Assembly: GCF_039908645.1 (NCBI RefSeq)
Contig: NZ_CP150917.1
Coordinates: 4,413,501 to 4,477,500, forward strand
DNA length: 64,000 bases
Source of the DNA: Pseudomonas helvetica
GTDB lineage: Bacteria; Pseudomonadota; Gammaproteobacteria; Pseudomonadales; Pseudomonadaceae
Direction of reading: 5' to 3'
The notes beneath the pieces are model-generated. The model saw only the letters and a list, made by a program, of their open reading frames with translations. It did not search any database and was not told the DNA's origin. Each line of letters opens with the position of its first letter. Position 1 is the first letter of the stretch. Below are positions 26,644 through 38,128 of the stretch, one piece after another. The position numbers were made by a program, and so were the translations under genes.

Positions 26644-28548
26644 TTAAACCGACAGTTCAACCAGCAGCTTGTTCAGACGGCGCACATAGGCGGCCGGGTC
26701 TTTCAAGCTGTCGCCGGCAGCCAGGGCTGCCTGATCGAAGAGGATGTGCGACAGGTCGCCAAAACGCTCTTCGCTCTGCTCACCGTCGAGTTTTTCGATC
26801 AGCGGGTGAGCCGGGTTGAATTCGAAGATCGGCTTGGAATCCGGAACCTTCTGACCGCTGGCTTCGAGGATCTGACGCATTTGCAGGCCAAGGTCCTGCT
26901 CACCGATCGCCAGAATCGCCGGAGAATCGGTCAGACGGTGGGAAACCCGCACTTCGCTGACGGTTTCACCCAGCGCAGTCTTGATCCGCTCAACCAGGCC
27001 TTCCTTGCTCTTGGCGACTTCTTCTGCGGCTTTCTTGTCCTCTGCCGAGTCCAGGTTGCCCAGGTCCAGGTCACCGCGCGCCACGTCGACAAAGCTCTTG
27101 CCGTCGAAATCGCTGAGGTAGCTCATCAGCCACTCGTCGATACGGTCGGTCAGCAGCAGCACTTCGATGCCTTTCTTGCGGAAGACTTCCAGGTGCGGGC
27201 TGTTCTTGACCTGTGCATAAGTTTCACCGGTCAGGTAGTAGATCTTGTCCTGACCTTCCTTGGCGCGAGCCAGGTATTCGGTCAGCGAGACTACTTGCTC
27301 GCCCTCTTCACCCTGGGTGGAGGCGAAGCGCAGCAGGCCAGCGATTTTCTCTTTGTTGGCGAAATCTTCAGCCGGGCCTTCTTTCATGACCTGACCGAAG
27401 TTTTTCCAGAAGCCCTTGTATTGCTCAGGCTCGTTCTTCGCCAGTTTTTCCAGCATGTCCAGAACGCGCTTGGTCAGCGCCGACTTCATCGAATCGATGA
27501 TCGGGTCTTTCTGCAGAATTTCCCGCGAGACGTTCAGCGACAGGTCGTTAGAGTCGACCACACCTTTGATGAAACGCAGGTACAGCGGCAGGAACGATTC
27601 AGCCTGGTCCATGACGAACACGCGCTGCACGTACAGCTTCAGGCCGCGTGGTGCTTCACGCTGATACAGGTCGAACGGAGCACGGGCCGGCACGTAAAGC
27701 AGCGAGTTGTACTCCAGCTTGCCTTCGACCTTGTTGTGGCTCCAGCTCAGCGGGTTCTCGAAATCGTGAGCGATGTGTTTGTAGAACTCCTGGTATTCCT
27801 CGTCTTTGACTTCGGTACGAGGACGGGTCCAAAGAGCACTGGCGCGGTTGACGGTTTCCCATTCAACGGCTGGTTTCTCTTCGCCTTCGGCGGCTGCCAC
27901 TTCTTTCGGCAGCTCGATCGGCAAAGCGATGTGATCGGAGTACTTCTTGATGATGTTGCGCAGACGCCAGCCATCGGCGAACTCGTCTTCAGCGGACTTC
28001 AGATGCAGGACGATGCGAGTACCACGGTCTTCCTTGTCGATGGTGGCGACGTCGAATTCGCCTTCACCCTTGGACGACCAGTGCACGCCTTCGCTGGCAG
28101 CGAGACCGGCACGGCGGCTGTATACGTCAACTTTATCGGCAACAATGAATGCCGAGTAGAAACCCACGCCGAACTGGCCGATCAGGTGCGAGTCTTTCTT
28201 CTGATCGCCGGACAGGTGTTTCATGAAATCGGCAGTGCCGGATTTGGCGATGGTACCCAGGTGGGTCACGACATCGTCACGGCTCATGCCGATACCGTTG
28301 TCTTCGAGGGTGACGGTTTTCGCGTCCTTGTCGAAGCTCACGCGGATTTTCAGTTCGGCGCCACCTTCCAGCCACTCAGGCTTGGACAGGGCTTCGAAAC
28401 GTAATTTGTCGACAGCGTCGGAGGCGTTGGAGATCAGTTCGCGAAGGAAAATTTCCTTGTTGGAATACAGCGAATGGATCATCAGGTGCAGCAGTTGCTT
28501 CACCTCGGTCTGGAAGCCCAGGGTTTCCTTTTGAGTTTCCACGCTCAT
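26644..28548 (-). CDS. htpG: Hsp90-family molecular chaperone HtpG
   Basis: A 634-residue ATP-dependent chaperone. The N-terminal GHKL ATPase has [25 protein letters not shown] and [11 protein letters not shown]; the middle domain has the catalytic Arg region [10 protein letters not shown] and [10 protein letters not shown]; a C-terminal dimerisation domain follows. The start [18 protein letters not shown] matches Pseudomonas HtpG. GGAG lies upstream; an ATG two codons earlier (28554) is possible. A sigma-32-like promoter is visible upstream, fitting heat-shock control. Confidence 0.97.
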   Translation of the reverse strand: MSVETQKETLGFQTEVKQLLHLMIHSLYSNKEIFLRELISNASDAVDKLRFEALSKPEWLEGGAELKIRVSFDKDAKTVTLEDNGIGMSRDDVVTHLGTIAKSGTADFMKHLSGDQKKDSHLIGQFGVGFYSAFIVADKVDVYSRRAGLAASEGVHWSSKGEGEFDVATIDKEDRGTRIVLHLKSAEDEFADGWRLRNIIKKYSDHIALPIELPKEVAAAEGEEKPAVEWETVNRASALWTRPRTEVKDEEYQEFYKHIAHDFENPLSWSHNKVEGKLEYNSLLYVPARAPFDLYQREAPRGLKLYVQRVFVMDQAESFLPLYLRFIKGVVDSNDLSLNVSREILQKDPIIDSMKSALTKRVLDMLEKLAKNEPEQYKGFWKNFGQVMKEGPAEDFANKEKIAGLLRFASTQGEEGEQVVSLTEYLARAKEGQDKIYYLTGETYAQVKNSPHLEVFRKKGIEVLLLTDRIDEWLMSYLSDFDGKSFVDVARGDLDLGNLDSAEDKKAAEEVAKSKEGLVERIKTALGETVSEVRVSHRLTDSPAILAIGEQDLGLQMRQILEASGQKVPDSKPIFEFNPAHPLIEKLDGEQSEERFGDLSHILFDQAALAAGDSLKDPAAYVRRLNKLLVELSV

Positions 28549-28613
28549 GGTCATCAAACTCCGATTGGATGGCAGTGGCCGCACCCTGAAGGGGTGACGG
28601 CGGGATGTCATCA

Positions 28614-28642
28614 GAGTTGGGGGCTATGCTGAGGATTTCAAG
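28614..28642 (-). promoter_or_regulatory. Sigma-32-like heat-shock promoter of htpG
   Basis: On the minus strand CTTGAAA (28642-28636) is followed after about 12 bases by CCCCCAACT. This fits the heat-shock pattern CTTGAAA-N11-16-CCCATnT with one or two mismatches in the -10. It lies about 70-90 bases before the htpG start, and its -35 overlaps the stop codon of the upstream thioesterase gene. Confidence 0.65.
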
Positions 28643-29090
28643 GGCTTGGCGTTTCTTCAATCTTGAAATGCGCACGCGCCGTGGCAATCGGCTCGGTTTG
28701 AGTGCTCTGCCACGCGGTTATCGCAACGTTGGCGACCCGCCGCCCCTGACGGCACACCTGGCATTTGGCGTAGGTGTCACGAAACTGCCCGGCACGCAGA
28801 TAATCGAGGGAGAAGTCGATGATCTTCGGCACACCGGGGGAACCGGTGAAGATCAGCAAATGCAGGGCCGCCGCCAGCTCCATGAACCCGGCAATCACCC
28901 CGCCATGAATTGCTGGCAGCAAAGGGTTGCCAATATTGTCCTTGTTCGCCGGCAAACGAAAAAGCAGTTCGTCACCCAATCGCGAGCACTCGACGCCGAT
29001 CAGCTTGGCGTAGGGAATCATCTGCAGCAGCGAGGCGTAATCGCCACGCTCGTGGGCCTGCTGCAATTGCTCTTTGAAATTATCAGTCAT
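28638..29090 (-). CDS. PaaI-family hotdog thioesterase
   Basis: A 150-residue hotdog protein. The active-site region is LPAIHGGVIAGFMELAAALHL; the HGG motif and following acidic residue are typical of PaaI/YigI-type acyl-CoA thioesterases. A strand with IIDFSLDYLRAGQ follows. The substrate is unknown. It overlaps the upstream thioesterase gene by four bases (ATGA), and the -35 of the htpG promoter lies over its stop codon. Confidence 0.9.
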   Translation of the reverse strand: MTDNFKEQLQQAHERGDYASLLQMIPYAKLIGVECSRLGDELLFRLPANKDNIGNPLLPAIHGGVIAGFMELAAALHLLIFTGSPGVPKIIDFSLDYLRAGQFRDTYAKCQVCRQGRRVANVAITAWQSTQTEPIATARAHFKIEETPSP

Positions 29091-29563
29091 TTCGTCCCCC
29101 CACTGATGACACCACCAAAACCTTTGGTGCCTTTGACACCTTTGCCCATGCGCATGAAGGTCCCGACCACATGGGCGATCGGCTTTTGCGGATCATCCTG
29201 GTAAGCAAACCCGCGCGTGAAGATCACGTCAGTCGTCACCCGGTAGCACTGGGCAAAACCATGCACCTCTTTATGCGGCTCGGCCGGATGCATGTAGTCG
29301 ATACGCAGATCCAGGGTCGGGCAAACCTCGAACTCCGGCAAAACACAAAGCGTTGCCATGCCGCACGCGGTGTCCATCAGCGAGGTAATGGCACCGCCAT
29401 GAATCACCCCGGTTTGCGGATTACCGACGATCTGCGGGCTGTACGGCAACGTGATCGTCAGCCCGTCATTACTTGCGCTGTGCACACGTAACCCGAGCAC
29501 CTGGCAATGCCTCAGCGCCGATAAAAACCGCGTCGCTCGCTCGAAAACGGGGTTGTCGATCAT
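29087..29563 (-). CDS. PaaI-family hotdog thioesterase
   Basis: A 158-residue hotdog thioesterase, first of a two-gene pair. The active-site helix is GVIHGGAITSLMDTACGMA, with HGG and the catalytic Asp in MDT; LDLRIDYMHPAEP is the second conserved strand. It is clearly homologous to, but much diverged from, the following thioesterase, so the pair may form a heteromer. I used the ATG at 29563; the frame is open to 29602, but the upstream part is not conserved-looking. Confidence 0.9.
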   Translation of the reverse strand: MIDNPVFERATRFLSALRHCQVLGLRVHSASNDGLTITLPYSPQIVGNPQTGVIHGGAITSLMDTACGMATLCVLPEFEVCPTLDLRIDYMHPAEPHKEVHGFAQCYRVTTDVIFTRGFAYQDDPQKPIAHVVGTFMRMGKGVKGTKGFGGVISGGTK

Positions 29564-29722
29564 TCGATAAAGGCTCTTTTTAGTGGTGTTGCATAGCAGC
29601 ATAGGGACTAAGAAAAAGTTCCCCCAAGATAAATCTTATATATCTGTAGGAAACATGGAACTTAACCCACGGTGGTGCGTTCGAAAGGGCAAGTAGATAT
29701 TTTCCACCAGGAGAAACACCCC

Positions 29723-29962
29723 ATGCGTAAGACTTTAGCTATTGCCTTGATGTTGACCGCTTCCCTCGGCATCGCTGCCTGCGGTAAAAAACCCGAGGAC
29801 AAAGCTCAAGAAGCCACCCAAAAAATTGAACAAGCCCAGCAAAAAATTGGTGAAGCTCAGGATAAAGTGAACGACGCAGCGAAAGAAGCCGCTGATGCTG
29901 CCAAAGCTCAGGTAGATTCGAGCAAGACAGCTGCTGAACAAGCCGCACCTAAAACCAACTAA
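29723..29962 (+). CDS. Small Ala/Gln/Lys-rich lipoprotein
   Basis: A 79-residue predicted lipoprotein. The signal MRKTLAIALMLTASLGIAAC has a lipobox ending at Cys20 (IAAC, followed by GKK). The mature part is a low-complexity helix with repeated QEATQKIEQAQQKIGEAQD and AAKEAADAAKAQ, forming a likely coiled coil like other small cell-envelope lipoproteins. Function unknown. CAGGAG lies before the ATG, and a terminator follows closely, so it is transcribed alone. Confidence 0.85.
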   Translation: MRKTLAIALMLTASLGIAACGKKPEDKAQEATQKIEQAQQKIGEAQDKVNDAAKEAADAAKAQVDSSKTAAEQAAPKTN

Positions 29963-29981
29963 TCGGTTTTAGAGCAGCAAA

Positions 29982-30010
29982 AATAAAGCCCGCCAAGTGC
30001 GGGCTTTATT
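29982..30010 (+). terminator. Bidirectional intrinsic terminator
   Basis: AATAAAGCCCGC pairs with GCGGGCTTTATT around a short loop. It lies between the small lipoprotein gene and the convergent MAPEG gene and can serve both. Confidence 0.9.
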
Positions 30011-30028
30011 GTGTTCGCCGCTAAAGCG

Positions 30029-30430
30029 TTAGAGCAACACCGTGCGAAAAGTCGGACTAACCATCAGCAGCAACGAACAGACAAAGCCGACAAACCACAC
30101 CAGACTTCGTTGCCAGGCCAGGTCTGCCCAGTAGCACAACAAGTAGATCACCCGGGCAATCACAAAGATGATTGCCAACCCGTCAATCAGCCACCCCGCC
30201 GTTTGCGTGGTGTGCGCCATCAACACCCCGACCGCAAACAACAGGAAGGCCTCGAAACTGTTCTGATGCGCGGCCAGTGCGCGAGCGCCGAAGCCTGTGA
30301 GCTGTACTTGTTGCGCGCGCGGCAGATGATTGTTGTAACCCCCCTGCTCTTTCATGGCCTTGGCCACCGGTATGCGGGCGACAAAAATCAGCAAGGCACT
30401 GATAAACACGCACCAGAACGGGATACTCAT
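30029..30430 (-). CDS. MAPEG family membrane protein
   Basis: A 133-residue integral membrane protein with four hydrophobic helices. Family features include the HQNSFEAFLLFAVGVLMAH stretch and ARVIYLLCYWADLAWQRSLVW near the C-terminus, typical of bacterial MAPEG proteins (the eicosanoid/glutathione membrane enzyme family). Enzyme activity of bacterial members is mostly unknown. Its ATG overlaps the DUF599 stop (TGATG), so the two genes are coupled. Confidence 0.92.
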   Translation of the reverse strand: MSIPFWCVFISALLIFVARIPVAKAMKEQGGYNNHLPRAQQVQLTGFGARALAAHQNSFEAFLLFAVGVLMAHTTQTAGWLIDGLAIIFVIARVIYLLCYWADLAWQRSLVWFVGFVCSLLLMVSPTFRTVLL

Positions 30431-31167
30431 CAGGCTACCTCTTTGATCGCCTCAGGCAATGGCGCCTCTGTAGGGGTATAGACCATTACGTCGAGCACGT
30501 CGGAATGAAACTCCCGGCGATATAACACCAGCACCACACCTGCGCTCATCAACATGAACAGCCACGGGCTGACGAACCAGGCGAGCATGGTCATGCCGAA
30601 GTAATAGGAGCGCAGACCGAAGTTGAACTGGTTGGCCGCCATCGAGATCACCCGCGCGGCGCGCGAAGCGAAGGCCTTGCGTTCCTGCTCGGACACGTGG
30701 CGCTCACCGATCATCGGCGCCGAGCCAATCAGGATCGCCGCGAAGTTGTATTGACGCATGCACCAGCTGAAGGTGAAGAAGGCGTAGACGAACACCAGCG
30801 CCAGGCACAGCAGCTTGATCTCCGACATGCCCTGGGAAGCCTGTTGAACCATCGGAATGTCCGCCAGTAACGACAGCGCCCGCTCGGAAGAGCCCAGCAC
30901 CGTGAGAATACCGGCGAGGATGATCAAGGTGCTCGAGGCGAAGAACGAGGCATTACGCTCCAGATTACCCACCACACTGGCGTCAGCGATGCGGTTGTCA
31001 CGCAGCAGCATGCGGCGCATCCAGTCTTCGCGGTAAAGGTGCAGCACACTGGCCAGGCACGCGGTATCGCGGCCCTTCCAGATAGCGTAACGGGTGTAAC
31101 CGCCCCAGCAGATGACAAACCAGAGCGCGGCAAGAATGTGGATCAGATTGGTGTGGATGAACGACAT
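30430..31167 (-). CDS. DUF599 domain-containing membrane protein
   Basis: A 245-residue protein with about four membrane segments: HILAALWFVICWGGYTRYA at the start, SSTLIILAGILTVLGS, LALVFVYAFFTFSWCMRQYN and AWFVSPWLFMLMSAGVVLVLYR. The central FTFSWCMRQYNF and the SMAANQFNFGLRSYYFGM stretch mark it as DUF599, a family of unknown function. It is co-transcribed with the MAPEG gene. A REPIN lies upstream. Confidence 0.9.
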   Translation of the reverse strand: MSFIHTNLIHILAALWFVICWGGYTRYAIWKGRDTACLASVLHLYREDWMRRMLLRDNRIADASVVGNLERNASFFASSTLIILAGILTVLGSSERALSLLADIPMVQQASQGMSEIKLLCLALVFVYAFFTFSWCMRQYNFAAILIGSAPMIGERHVSEQERKAFASRAARVISMAANQFNFGLRSYYFGMTMLAWFVSPWLFMLMSAGVVLVLYRREFHSDVLDVMVYTPTEAPLPEAIKEVA

Positions 31168-31200
31168 GCGTATCCCTGTTAGGCGTTGACAAGGTTGAAA

Positions 31201-31296
31201 CCTGTAGGAGCAAGGCTTGCCCGCGATGGCAGTGTGTCAATCGACGACTCCGTCGGATGTTATGCCCTCATCGCGGGCAAGCCTTGCTCCTACAGG
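31201..31296. repeat. REPIN (GTAGGAGC family)
   Basis: The arms CCTGTAGGAGCAAGGCTTGC (from 31201) and GCAAGCCTTGCTCCTACAGG (to 31296) are extended perfect inverted copies. It lies between the brnQ terminator and the DUF599 gene. Confidence 0.92.
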
Positions 31297-31347
31297 TAGT
31301 GCTTCGACGTTAGCGCAAAGAAAAAGACACCGCCGCTCGCCCATAAA

Positions 31348-31379
31348 AAATGCCCCGTATCGATTGATACGGGGCATTT
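31348..31379 (-). terminator. Intrinsic terminator after brnQ
   Basis: AAATGCCCCGTATC pairs perfectly with GATACGGGGCATTT around GATT, giving a 14-base-pair stem with a T run on the minus strand, about 40 bases after the brnQ stop codon. Confidence 0.9.
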
Positions 31380-31421
31380 CCGTTGTTGCTCAAGGCCTGC
31401 TTGTGACCGGCCCTTGAAGCG

Positions 31422-32735
31422 TTAAGCCAAAGCTTCGCTGCGCTTGCCCAGCAAACGGTCGCAGGCAAATGCAACCACCAGGGTAAAGACGCATGGCACC
31501 AGCCACGCCAGACCTTGTTCGGCCAGCGGCAAGTGTGCCAATTGAGTCGGCATCCAGTCCGCCAGGCCCGCGCCCTTGAGCGCGTCGATCATGCCGAACA
31601 GGAACGACACCAGCATCACCGGGCCAACGATGCGACCTTGCTCCAGCCAGAAATCCTTGCAGAAGCTCAGCGCCACCAAGACGATGCAAGGCGGGTAAAT
31701 CGCGGTCAGTACCGGGATCGAGAACGCGATCAGCTTGGTCAGGCCCAGGTTAGACACCAGCAGCGAGAACGCTGCCAGGATGATCACCAGTGTCTTGTAG
31801 GACAGTGGCAACACACGACTGAAGTATTCGGCGCATGCACAGGTCAGGCCGACCGCCGTCACCAGGCAGGCCAGGGAGATCAGCACTGCGAGGAAACCGC
31901 TGCCGAGGGATCCAAAGGTGTGTTGCACATAAGCGTGCAATACCGCTGCGCCGTTGGTAGCACCGACAGCCACTTCATGGCTGCCCGACCCCAGGCGGAA
32001 CAGACTCACGTACACCAGCGCCAGACCGACACCGGCAATCAACCCGGCGATGATCGCGTAACGCGTGATCAGGGCTGGAGACTCGACGCCGCGAGAACGA
32101 ATGGCGTTGACGATCACGATGCCGAACACCAGTGCGCCGAGGGTATCCATGGTCAGGTAACCATTGATGAAACCCTGGGAGAACGGTGCCGCAACGTACT
32201 CAGGTGTGGCGGTGCCGATGTCACCCGCCGGCAAGGCGAACGCGGCGATGCCGAGCACGGCCAGTGCGATGATCTTCAGTGGCGCGAGGAAACGGCCCAC
32301 GGTGTCCAGCAGACGGCCCGGGTACAGCGAGATAAAGAACACCAACAGGAAGTAGACCGAGCTGTAGAGCAGCAGCGCCAGCGGGCTTTCGCCGGTCAGC
32401 GGCGCCAGGCCCACTTCGAAGGACACGGTCGCGGTCCGCGGGGTGGCGAACAGCGGGCCCACCGCGAGGTAGCACGCGGCGGCCAGCACACCACCGGCGA
32501 TTTTGCCGATCGGGCTGCTCAAAGAGTCCATGGCACCACCGACCTTGGCCAGCGCGACAACGGTGATCACCGGCAGACCGACGGCGGTGATCAGAAAGCC
32601 GAGCGCCGCCATCCAGACATTAGGCCCGGACTGCAAACCGACGATAGGCGGGAAGATGATGTTGCCAGCCCCGACGAACAGGGCAAACGTCATGAAGCCG
32701 AGTGCCAGGATGTCCTGGCCTTTCAACACTTTCAT
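31422..32735 (-). CDS. brnQ: Branched-chain amino acid carrier (LIVCS family)
   Basis: A 437-residue inner-membrane symporter with about twelve hydrophobic segments. It starts [30 protein letters not shown], the standard LIVCS N-terminus, followed by [19 protein letters not shown]. It imports leucine, isoleucine and valine with Na+ or H+ and is equivalent to BraB/BrnQ of Pseudomonas. Which of these transporter paralogues it represents cannot be told from this window. A hairpin lies just before the start codon, which may affect translation. Confidence 0.95.
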   Translation of the reverse strand: MKVLKGQDILALGFMTFALFVGAGNIIFPPIVGLQSGPNVWMAALGFLITAVGLPVITVVALAKVGGAMDSLSSPIGKIAGGVLAAACYLAVGPLFATPRTATVSFEVGLAPLTGESPLALLLYSSVYFLLVFFISLYPGRLLDTVGRFLAPLKIIALAVLGIAAFALPAGDIGTATPEYVAAPFSQGFINGYLTMDTLGALVFGIVIVNAIRSRGVESPALITRYAIIAGLIAGVGLALVYVSLFRLGSGSHEVAVGATNGAAVLHAYVQHTFGSLGSGFLAVLISLACLVTAVGLTCACAEYFSRVLPLSYKTLVIILAAFSLLVSNLGLTKLIAFSIPVLTAIYPPCIVLVALSFCKDFWLEQGRIVGPVMLVSFLFGMIDALKGAGLADWMPTQLAHLPLAEQGLAWLVPCVFTLVVAFACDRLLGKRSEALA

Positions 32736-32775
32736 TAAGGAAATACCACACTACTGAATCGGAATTTAGAGAGGG

Positions 32776-32799
32776 ATTTCCCTTATGGGTGAGGGAAAT
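32776..32799 (-). promoter_or_regulatory. Hairpin in the brnQ 5' untranslated region
   Basis: ATTTCCCT and AGGGAAAT form an 8-base-pair stem around an eight-base loop, 41 bases before the brnQ start. The 341-base gene-free stretch 32736-33076 otherwise shows only the sucCD terminator and no leader peptide with a run of Leu, Ile or Val codons. Confidence 0.45.
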
Positions 32800-33022
32800 G
32801 CTGTCGGTCCGTATAGGACTGACCCGTTTAGCGCGCAGCGTCCTTGTGGGCAGCAAACGCAAAATGGCGGCTAGCGTAACTAATTTGTCTGACAAACGCA
32901 CTATTACAGGGCGAACTATCCGATACGCGACATATCCATGTCGTGTTTTTGCATCTAAATCTCCGTTTGCCGTCAGGACGCCATCGCGGGCCTGTCTGGC
33001 AACACATACCCCCGGAAACGAC

Positions 33023-33046
33023 AAAGGCCACCCGAAGGTGGCCTTT
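33023..33046 (-). terminator. Intrinsic terminator after sucCD
   Basis: AAAGGCCACC-CGAA-GGTGGCCTTT is a perfect 10-base-pair stem with a GNRA-like loop, 30 bases after the sucD stop codon. It ends the sdh-suc gene block. Confidence 0.93.
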
Positions 33047-33076
33047 GTTTGGTGGAGCGTCAGCTAAGCGCGAGGC

Positions 33077-33958
33077 TTACTTGACAGCCCAGCCAGTCAG
33101 CTCGGCCAGGGCCTTGCCGATGTCTGCCAGCGAACGCACGGTTTTAACGCCTGCGTCTTGCAGAGCAGCGAATTTCTCGTCTGCAGTGCCTTTGCCGCCA
33201 GAGATGATTGCGCCAGCATGGCCCATGCGCTTGCCCGCAGGAGCAGTCACACCAGCGATGTAGGAAACAACCGGCTTGGTCACGTGTGCCTTGATGTAGG
33301 CAGCCGCTTCTTCTTCAGCCGAACCGCCGATCTCACCGATCATGACGATCGCTTCGGTCTTCGGGTCTTCCTGGAACAGCTTCAGGATGTCGATGAAGTT
33401 CGAACCCGGGATCGGGTCACCGCCGATGCCGACGCAGGTCGACTGACCGAAACCGGCATCAGTAGTCTGCTTCACAGCTTCGTAGGTCAGGGTGCCGGAA
33501 CGCGAAACGATACCGACCTTGCCTGGCAAGTGAATGTGACCTGGCATGATGCCGATCTTGCATTCGCCTGGAGTGATCACGCCTGGGCAGTTAGGGCCGA
33601 TCAGGATCACGCCCAGCTCGTCGCACTTGACCTTGGCATCCAGCATGTCCAGGGTAGGAATGCCTTCAGTGATGCAAACGATCAGCTTGATGCCGCCGAA
33701 TGCTGCTTCCAGGATCGAGTCCTTGCAGAAAGGAGCTGGAACGTAGATCACGCTGGCGGTGGCGCCGGTGGCTGCTACAGCGTCTTTCACAGTGTTGAAC
33801 ACTGGCAGACCCAGGTGCTCGGTGCCGCCTTTGCCTGGAGTTACGCCGCCAACCATCTTGGTGCCGTACTCGATGGCTTGCTGGGTGTGGAAACTACCTT
33901 GCGAACCGGTAATACCCTGGCAGATAACTTTGGTGTCTTTATTGATCAGGACGCTCAT
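33077..33958 (-). CDS. sucD: Succinyl-CoA synthetase alpha subunit
   Basis: A 293-residue subunit that carries the phosphohistidine. The N-terminal CoA-binding motif is [21 protein letters not shown]. The active-site region is [17 protein letters not shown], and the phosphorylated His lies in [15 protein letters not shown]. The enzyme makes ATP or GTP from succinyl-CoA. Its ATG overlaps the sucC stop codon by one base (TAATG), fitting equal subunit synthesis. Confidence 0.98.
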   Translation of the reverse strand: MSVLINKDTKVICQGITGSQGSFHTQQAIEYGTKMVGGVTPGKGGTEHLGLPVFNTVKDAVAATGATASVIYVPAPFCKDSILEAAFGGIKLIVCITEGIPTLDMLDAKVKCDELGVILIGPNCPGVITPGECKIGIMPGHIHLPGKVGIVSRSGTLTYEAVKQTTDAGFGQSTCVGIGGDPIPGSNFIDILKLFQEDPKTEAIVMIGEIGGSAEEEAAAYIKAHVTKPVVSYIAGVTAPAGKRMGHAGAIISGGKGTADEKFAALQDAGVKTVRSLADIGKALAELTGWAVK

Positions 33959-35124
33959 TATTTGCCCTCCGCAGCTTTAACGACTTGTTGAGCAGCGTCG
34001 GTCAGGCTGGTAGCAGCGATGATGTTCAAACCGCTTTCTGCCAGTACTTTAGCGCCCAGCTCAGCGTTGTTGCCTTCAAGGCGAACAACAACCGGGATTT
34101 TCACGCCGACTTCTTTCACAGCGCCAATGATGCCTTCGGCAATCATGTCGCAGCGAACGATGCCGCCGAAGATGTTGACCAATACTGCAGCGACGTTAGT
34201 GTCGGACAGGATGATCTTGAACGCTTCGGTAACGCGTTCTTTGGTAGCACCGCCGCCCACGTCGAGGAAGTTGGCTGGTTTGCCGCCATGCAGGTTGACG
34301 ATGTCCATGGTACCCATGGCCAGGCCAGCACCGTTGACCATGCAACCGATGTTGCCTTCCAGGGCTACGTAGTTCAGTTCGAACTTGGCAGCGTGCGCTT
34401 CGCGCGGATCGTCTTGCGACGGATCGTGGAAAGTCTTCAGCTTAGGCTGACGGTACATGGCGTTGGCGTCGATGTTGATCTTCGCGTCCAGGCAGTGCAG
34501 ATCGCCGTCAGCCTTGATCACCAGCGGGTTCACTTCCAGCAGAGCCAGGTCGTGATCCTTGAACAGCTTGGCCAGACCTACGAAGATCTTGGCGAACTGA
34601 GCAACTTGCTTGCCTTCCAGACCCAGCTGGAATGCCAGCTCGCGACCCTGGAATGGCTGAGCGCCAACCAGTGGATCGATAGTGGCCTTGAGGATTTTCT
34701 CAGGGGTGTCGTGAGCGATTTTCTCGATGTCCACGCCACCTTCGGTGGAAGCCATGAACACGATGCGACGGCTCGAACGGTCAACGACAGCGCCCAGGTA
34801 CAGCTCTTTAGCGATATCAGTGCACGATTCAACCAGGATCTTGGTGACTGGCTGACCATTGGCATCAGTCTGGTAAGTCACCAGACGCTTGCCCAACCAC
34901 TGTTGAGCGAATGCTTTAGCGTCTTCTTTGCTGCGAACCAGCTTGACGCCGCCCGCTTTACCGCGACCACCGGCGTGAACCTGGGCTTTGACAACCCACT
35001 CGCTGCCGCCGATTTTGTCGCAAGCTTCTGCTGCTGCTTCCGGGGTGTCTACCGCGTAACCGGTCGATACTGGCAGGCCGTACTCAGCGAACAGCTGCTT
35101 ACCCTGATACTCGTGAAGATTCAT
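33958..35124 (-). CDS. sucC: Succinyl-CoA synthetase beta subunit
   Basis: A 388-residue ATP-grasp subunit. It starts [19 protein letters not shown], has the ATP-grasp [17 protein letters not shown] and the C-terminal [16 protein letters not shown], where the phosphohistidine loop docks. The frame extends upstream to 35172, but the ATG at 35124 gives the universal N-terminus. It pairs with sucD. A 196-base gap separates it from lpd, with small hairpins but no clear terminator. Confidence 0.98.
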   Translation of the reverse strand: MNLHEYQGKQLFAEYGLPVSTGYAVDTPEAAAEACDKIGGSEWVVKAQVHAGGRGKAGGVKLVRSKEDAKAFAQQWLGKRLVTYQTDANGQPVTKILVESCTDIAKELYLGAVVDRSSRRIVFMASTEGGVDIEKIAHDTPEKILKATIDPLVGAQPFQGRELAFQLGLEGKQVAQFAKIFVGLAKLFKDHDLALLEVNPLVIKADGDLHCLDAKINIDANAMYRQPKLKTFHDPSQDDPREAHAAKFELNYVALEGNIGCMVNGAGLAMGTMDIVNLHGGKPANFLDVGGGATKERVTEAFKIILSDTNVAAVLVNIFGGIVRCDMIAEGIIGAVKEVGVKIPVVVRLEGNNAELGAKVLAESGLNIIAATSLTDAAQQVVKAAEGK

Positions 35125-35320
35125 GCTTATTACCGTCTTCGTTAGGTACTGCGCATTCGGTGCTGCACTCATTCAAGTGCCGCACCACCTGTGACTGCTG
35201 CTTGCGTAGCCTTTCCGGATACCCGGTACAGCTACGCAAGGCTGCGTCCAGCGGATATTCCGCGGTGAGTCTTGCAGGCAAGGCTCACGACGGGCCATTC
35301 CGCCGTGGTTTCTTATTGTC

Positions 35321-36760
<1,440 letters not shown>

Positions 36761-36833
36761 TCATTCCTTCTCGAATCAAACCGGACGATCCCGTTCAGGG
36801 GACCGTCGTGGGACGAAGCTGGTCATTACAGAT

Positions 36834-36857
36834 GGGCCGCTCATCGCTGAGCGGCCC
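36834..36857 (-). other. Stem-loop between sucB and lpd
   Basis: GGGCCGCTCA and TGAGCGGCCC form a perfect 10-base-pair stem with the loop TCGC, 11 bases after the sucB stop codon. No T run follows on the minus strand, so it looks like a processing or stabilising hairpin rather than a full terminator. Confidence 0.6.
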
Positions 36858-36868
36858 GTGCAACGAAA

Positions 36869-38086
36869 TCAGATATCCAGCAGCAGACGAGCCGGGTCTT
36901 CCAGCAGGTTCTTGATGGTAACCAGGAAGGTCACAGCTTCTTTGCCGTCGATCAAACGGTGATCGTAGGACAGAGCCAGGTACATCATCGGACGAATAAC
37001 AACCTGACCGTTGATCGCCATCGGACGCTGCAGAATGTTGTGCATGCCCAGGATAGCCGCTTGTGGCGGGTTGACGATCGGGGTCGACATCATCGAGCCG
37101 AATGTACCACCGTTGGTGATGGTGAACGTGCCACCGGTCATTTCGTCGATGGTCAGCTTGCCGTCGCGAGCCTTCTTGCCGAAGTTGGCAATGCCGCCTT
37201 CGATTTCAGCCAGGCTCATCAGTTCGGCGTTACGCAGAACCGGCACCACCAGGCCACGGTCGCTGGATACGGCAACGCCGACGTCAGCATAGCCGTGGTA
37301 CACGATGTCGCCACCGTCGATGGAAGCGTTGACAGCCGGGAAGCGTTTCAGCGCTTCGGTGGCCGCTTTCACGAAGAACGACATGAAGCCCAGGCGCACG
37401 CCATTGTGGGACTTCTCGAACAGGTCCTTGTACTTCGAACGCAGGGCCATGACTTCAGTCATGTCGACTTCGTTGAAAGTAGTCAGCATCGCCATGTTCG
37501 ACTGGGCTTCAACCAGGCGCTTGGCCACGGTTGCACGCACGCGGGTCATCGGTACGCGCTTCTCGGTGCGGTCGCCAGCAGCGAACACAGGAGCAGCGGC
37601 AGCCGGGGCAGCGGCCTTGGCAGGCGCGGCAGCCGGAGCAGCGGCCTTGGCAGCAACTGCAGCAACCACGTCTTCCTTGGTCACACGACCGCCTTTGCCA
37701 GTACCGGCAACGGAAGCGATGTTGATGCCGTTTTCTTCAGCCAGCTTGCGAGCAGCCGGTGCAGCAACAGGATCATCTTCGCCAACAACGGACAAAGCAG
37801 CAGCCTGTGCAGGTGCAGCAGCGGCAGCCGGAGCGGCGGCAACAGCACCGCCCTCCCCGATGGAGCCCAGGACTTCGTCGGACAGAACGGTGTCGCCTTC
37901 GTTCTTGACGATAGCGCCCAGTACGCCATCAGCGGTAGCCAACACTTCAAGTACGACTTTATCGGTTTCGATGTCGACGATCAGTTCGTCGCGCTTGACC
38001 GCGTCGCCCGGTTTTTTGTGCCAGGTGGCAACGGTGCCATCGGCAACCGATTCCGGGAAAGTGGGGGCTTTGATCTCGATAGCCAT
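36869..38086 (-). CDS. sucB: Dihydrolipoamide succinyltransferase (E2 of 2-oxoglutarate dehydrogenase)
   Basis: A 405-residue E2. One N-terminal lipoyl domain carries the lipoylated Lys43 in [11 protein letters not shown]. An Ala/Pro linker follows, then the E3-binding domain ([27 protein letters not shown]), a second Ala/Pro-rich linker and the C-terminal catalytic core with the active His in [18 protein letters not shown]. The core forms the centre of the 2-oxoglutarate dehydrogenase complex. Long Ala/Pro linkers are normal for this family. Confidence 0.98.
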   Translation of the reverse strand: MAIEIKAPTFPESVADGTVATWHKKPGDAVKRDELIVDIETDKVVLEVLATADGVLGAIVKNEGDTVLSDEVLGSIGEGGAVAAAPAAAAAPAQAAALSVVGEDDPVAAPAARKLAEENGINIASVAGTGKGGRVTKEDVVAAVAAKAAAPAAAPAKAAAPAAAAPVFAAGDRTEKRVPMTRVRATVAKRLVEAQSNMAMLTTFNEVDMTEVMALRSKYKDLFEKSHNGVRLGFMSFFVKAATEALKRFPAVNASIDGGDIVYHGYADVGVAVSSDRGLVVPVLRNAELMSLAEIEGGIANFGKKARDGKLTIDEMTGGTFTITNGGTFGSMMSTPIVNPPQAAILGMHNILQRPMAINGQVVIRPMMYLALSYDHRLIDGKEAVTFLVTIKNLLEDPARLLLDI

Positions 38087-38128
38087 TGTCTGTGGTTCCT
38101 TAAATTCGGTTTCAGGTGCGCGAAGGCG

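Noticed and set aside
32736..33076. A leader peptide or riboswitch before brnQ
   Set aside because: No short frame with branched-chain codons and no known riboswitch pattern; only a simple hairpin is seen.
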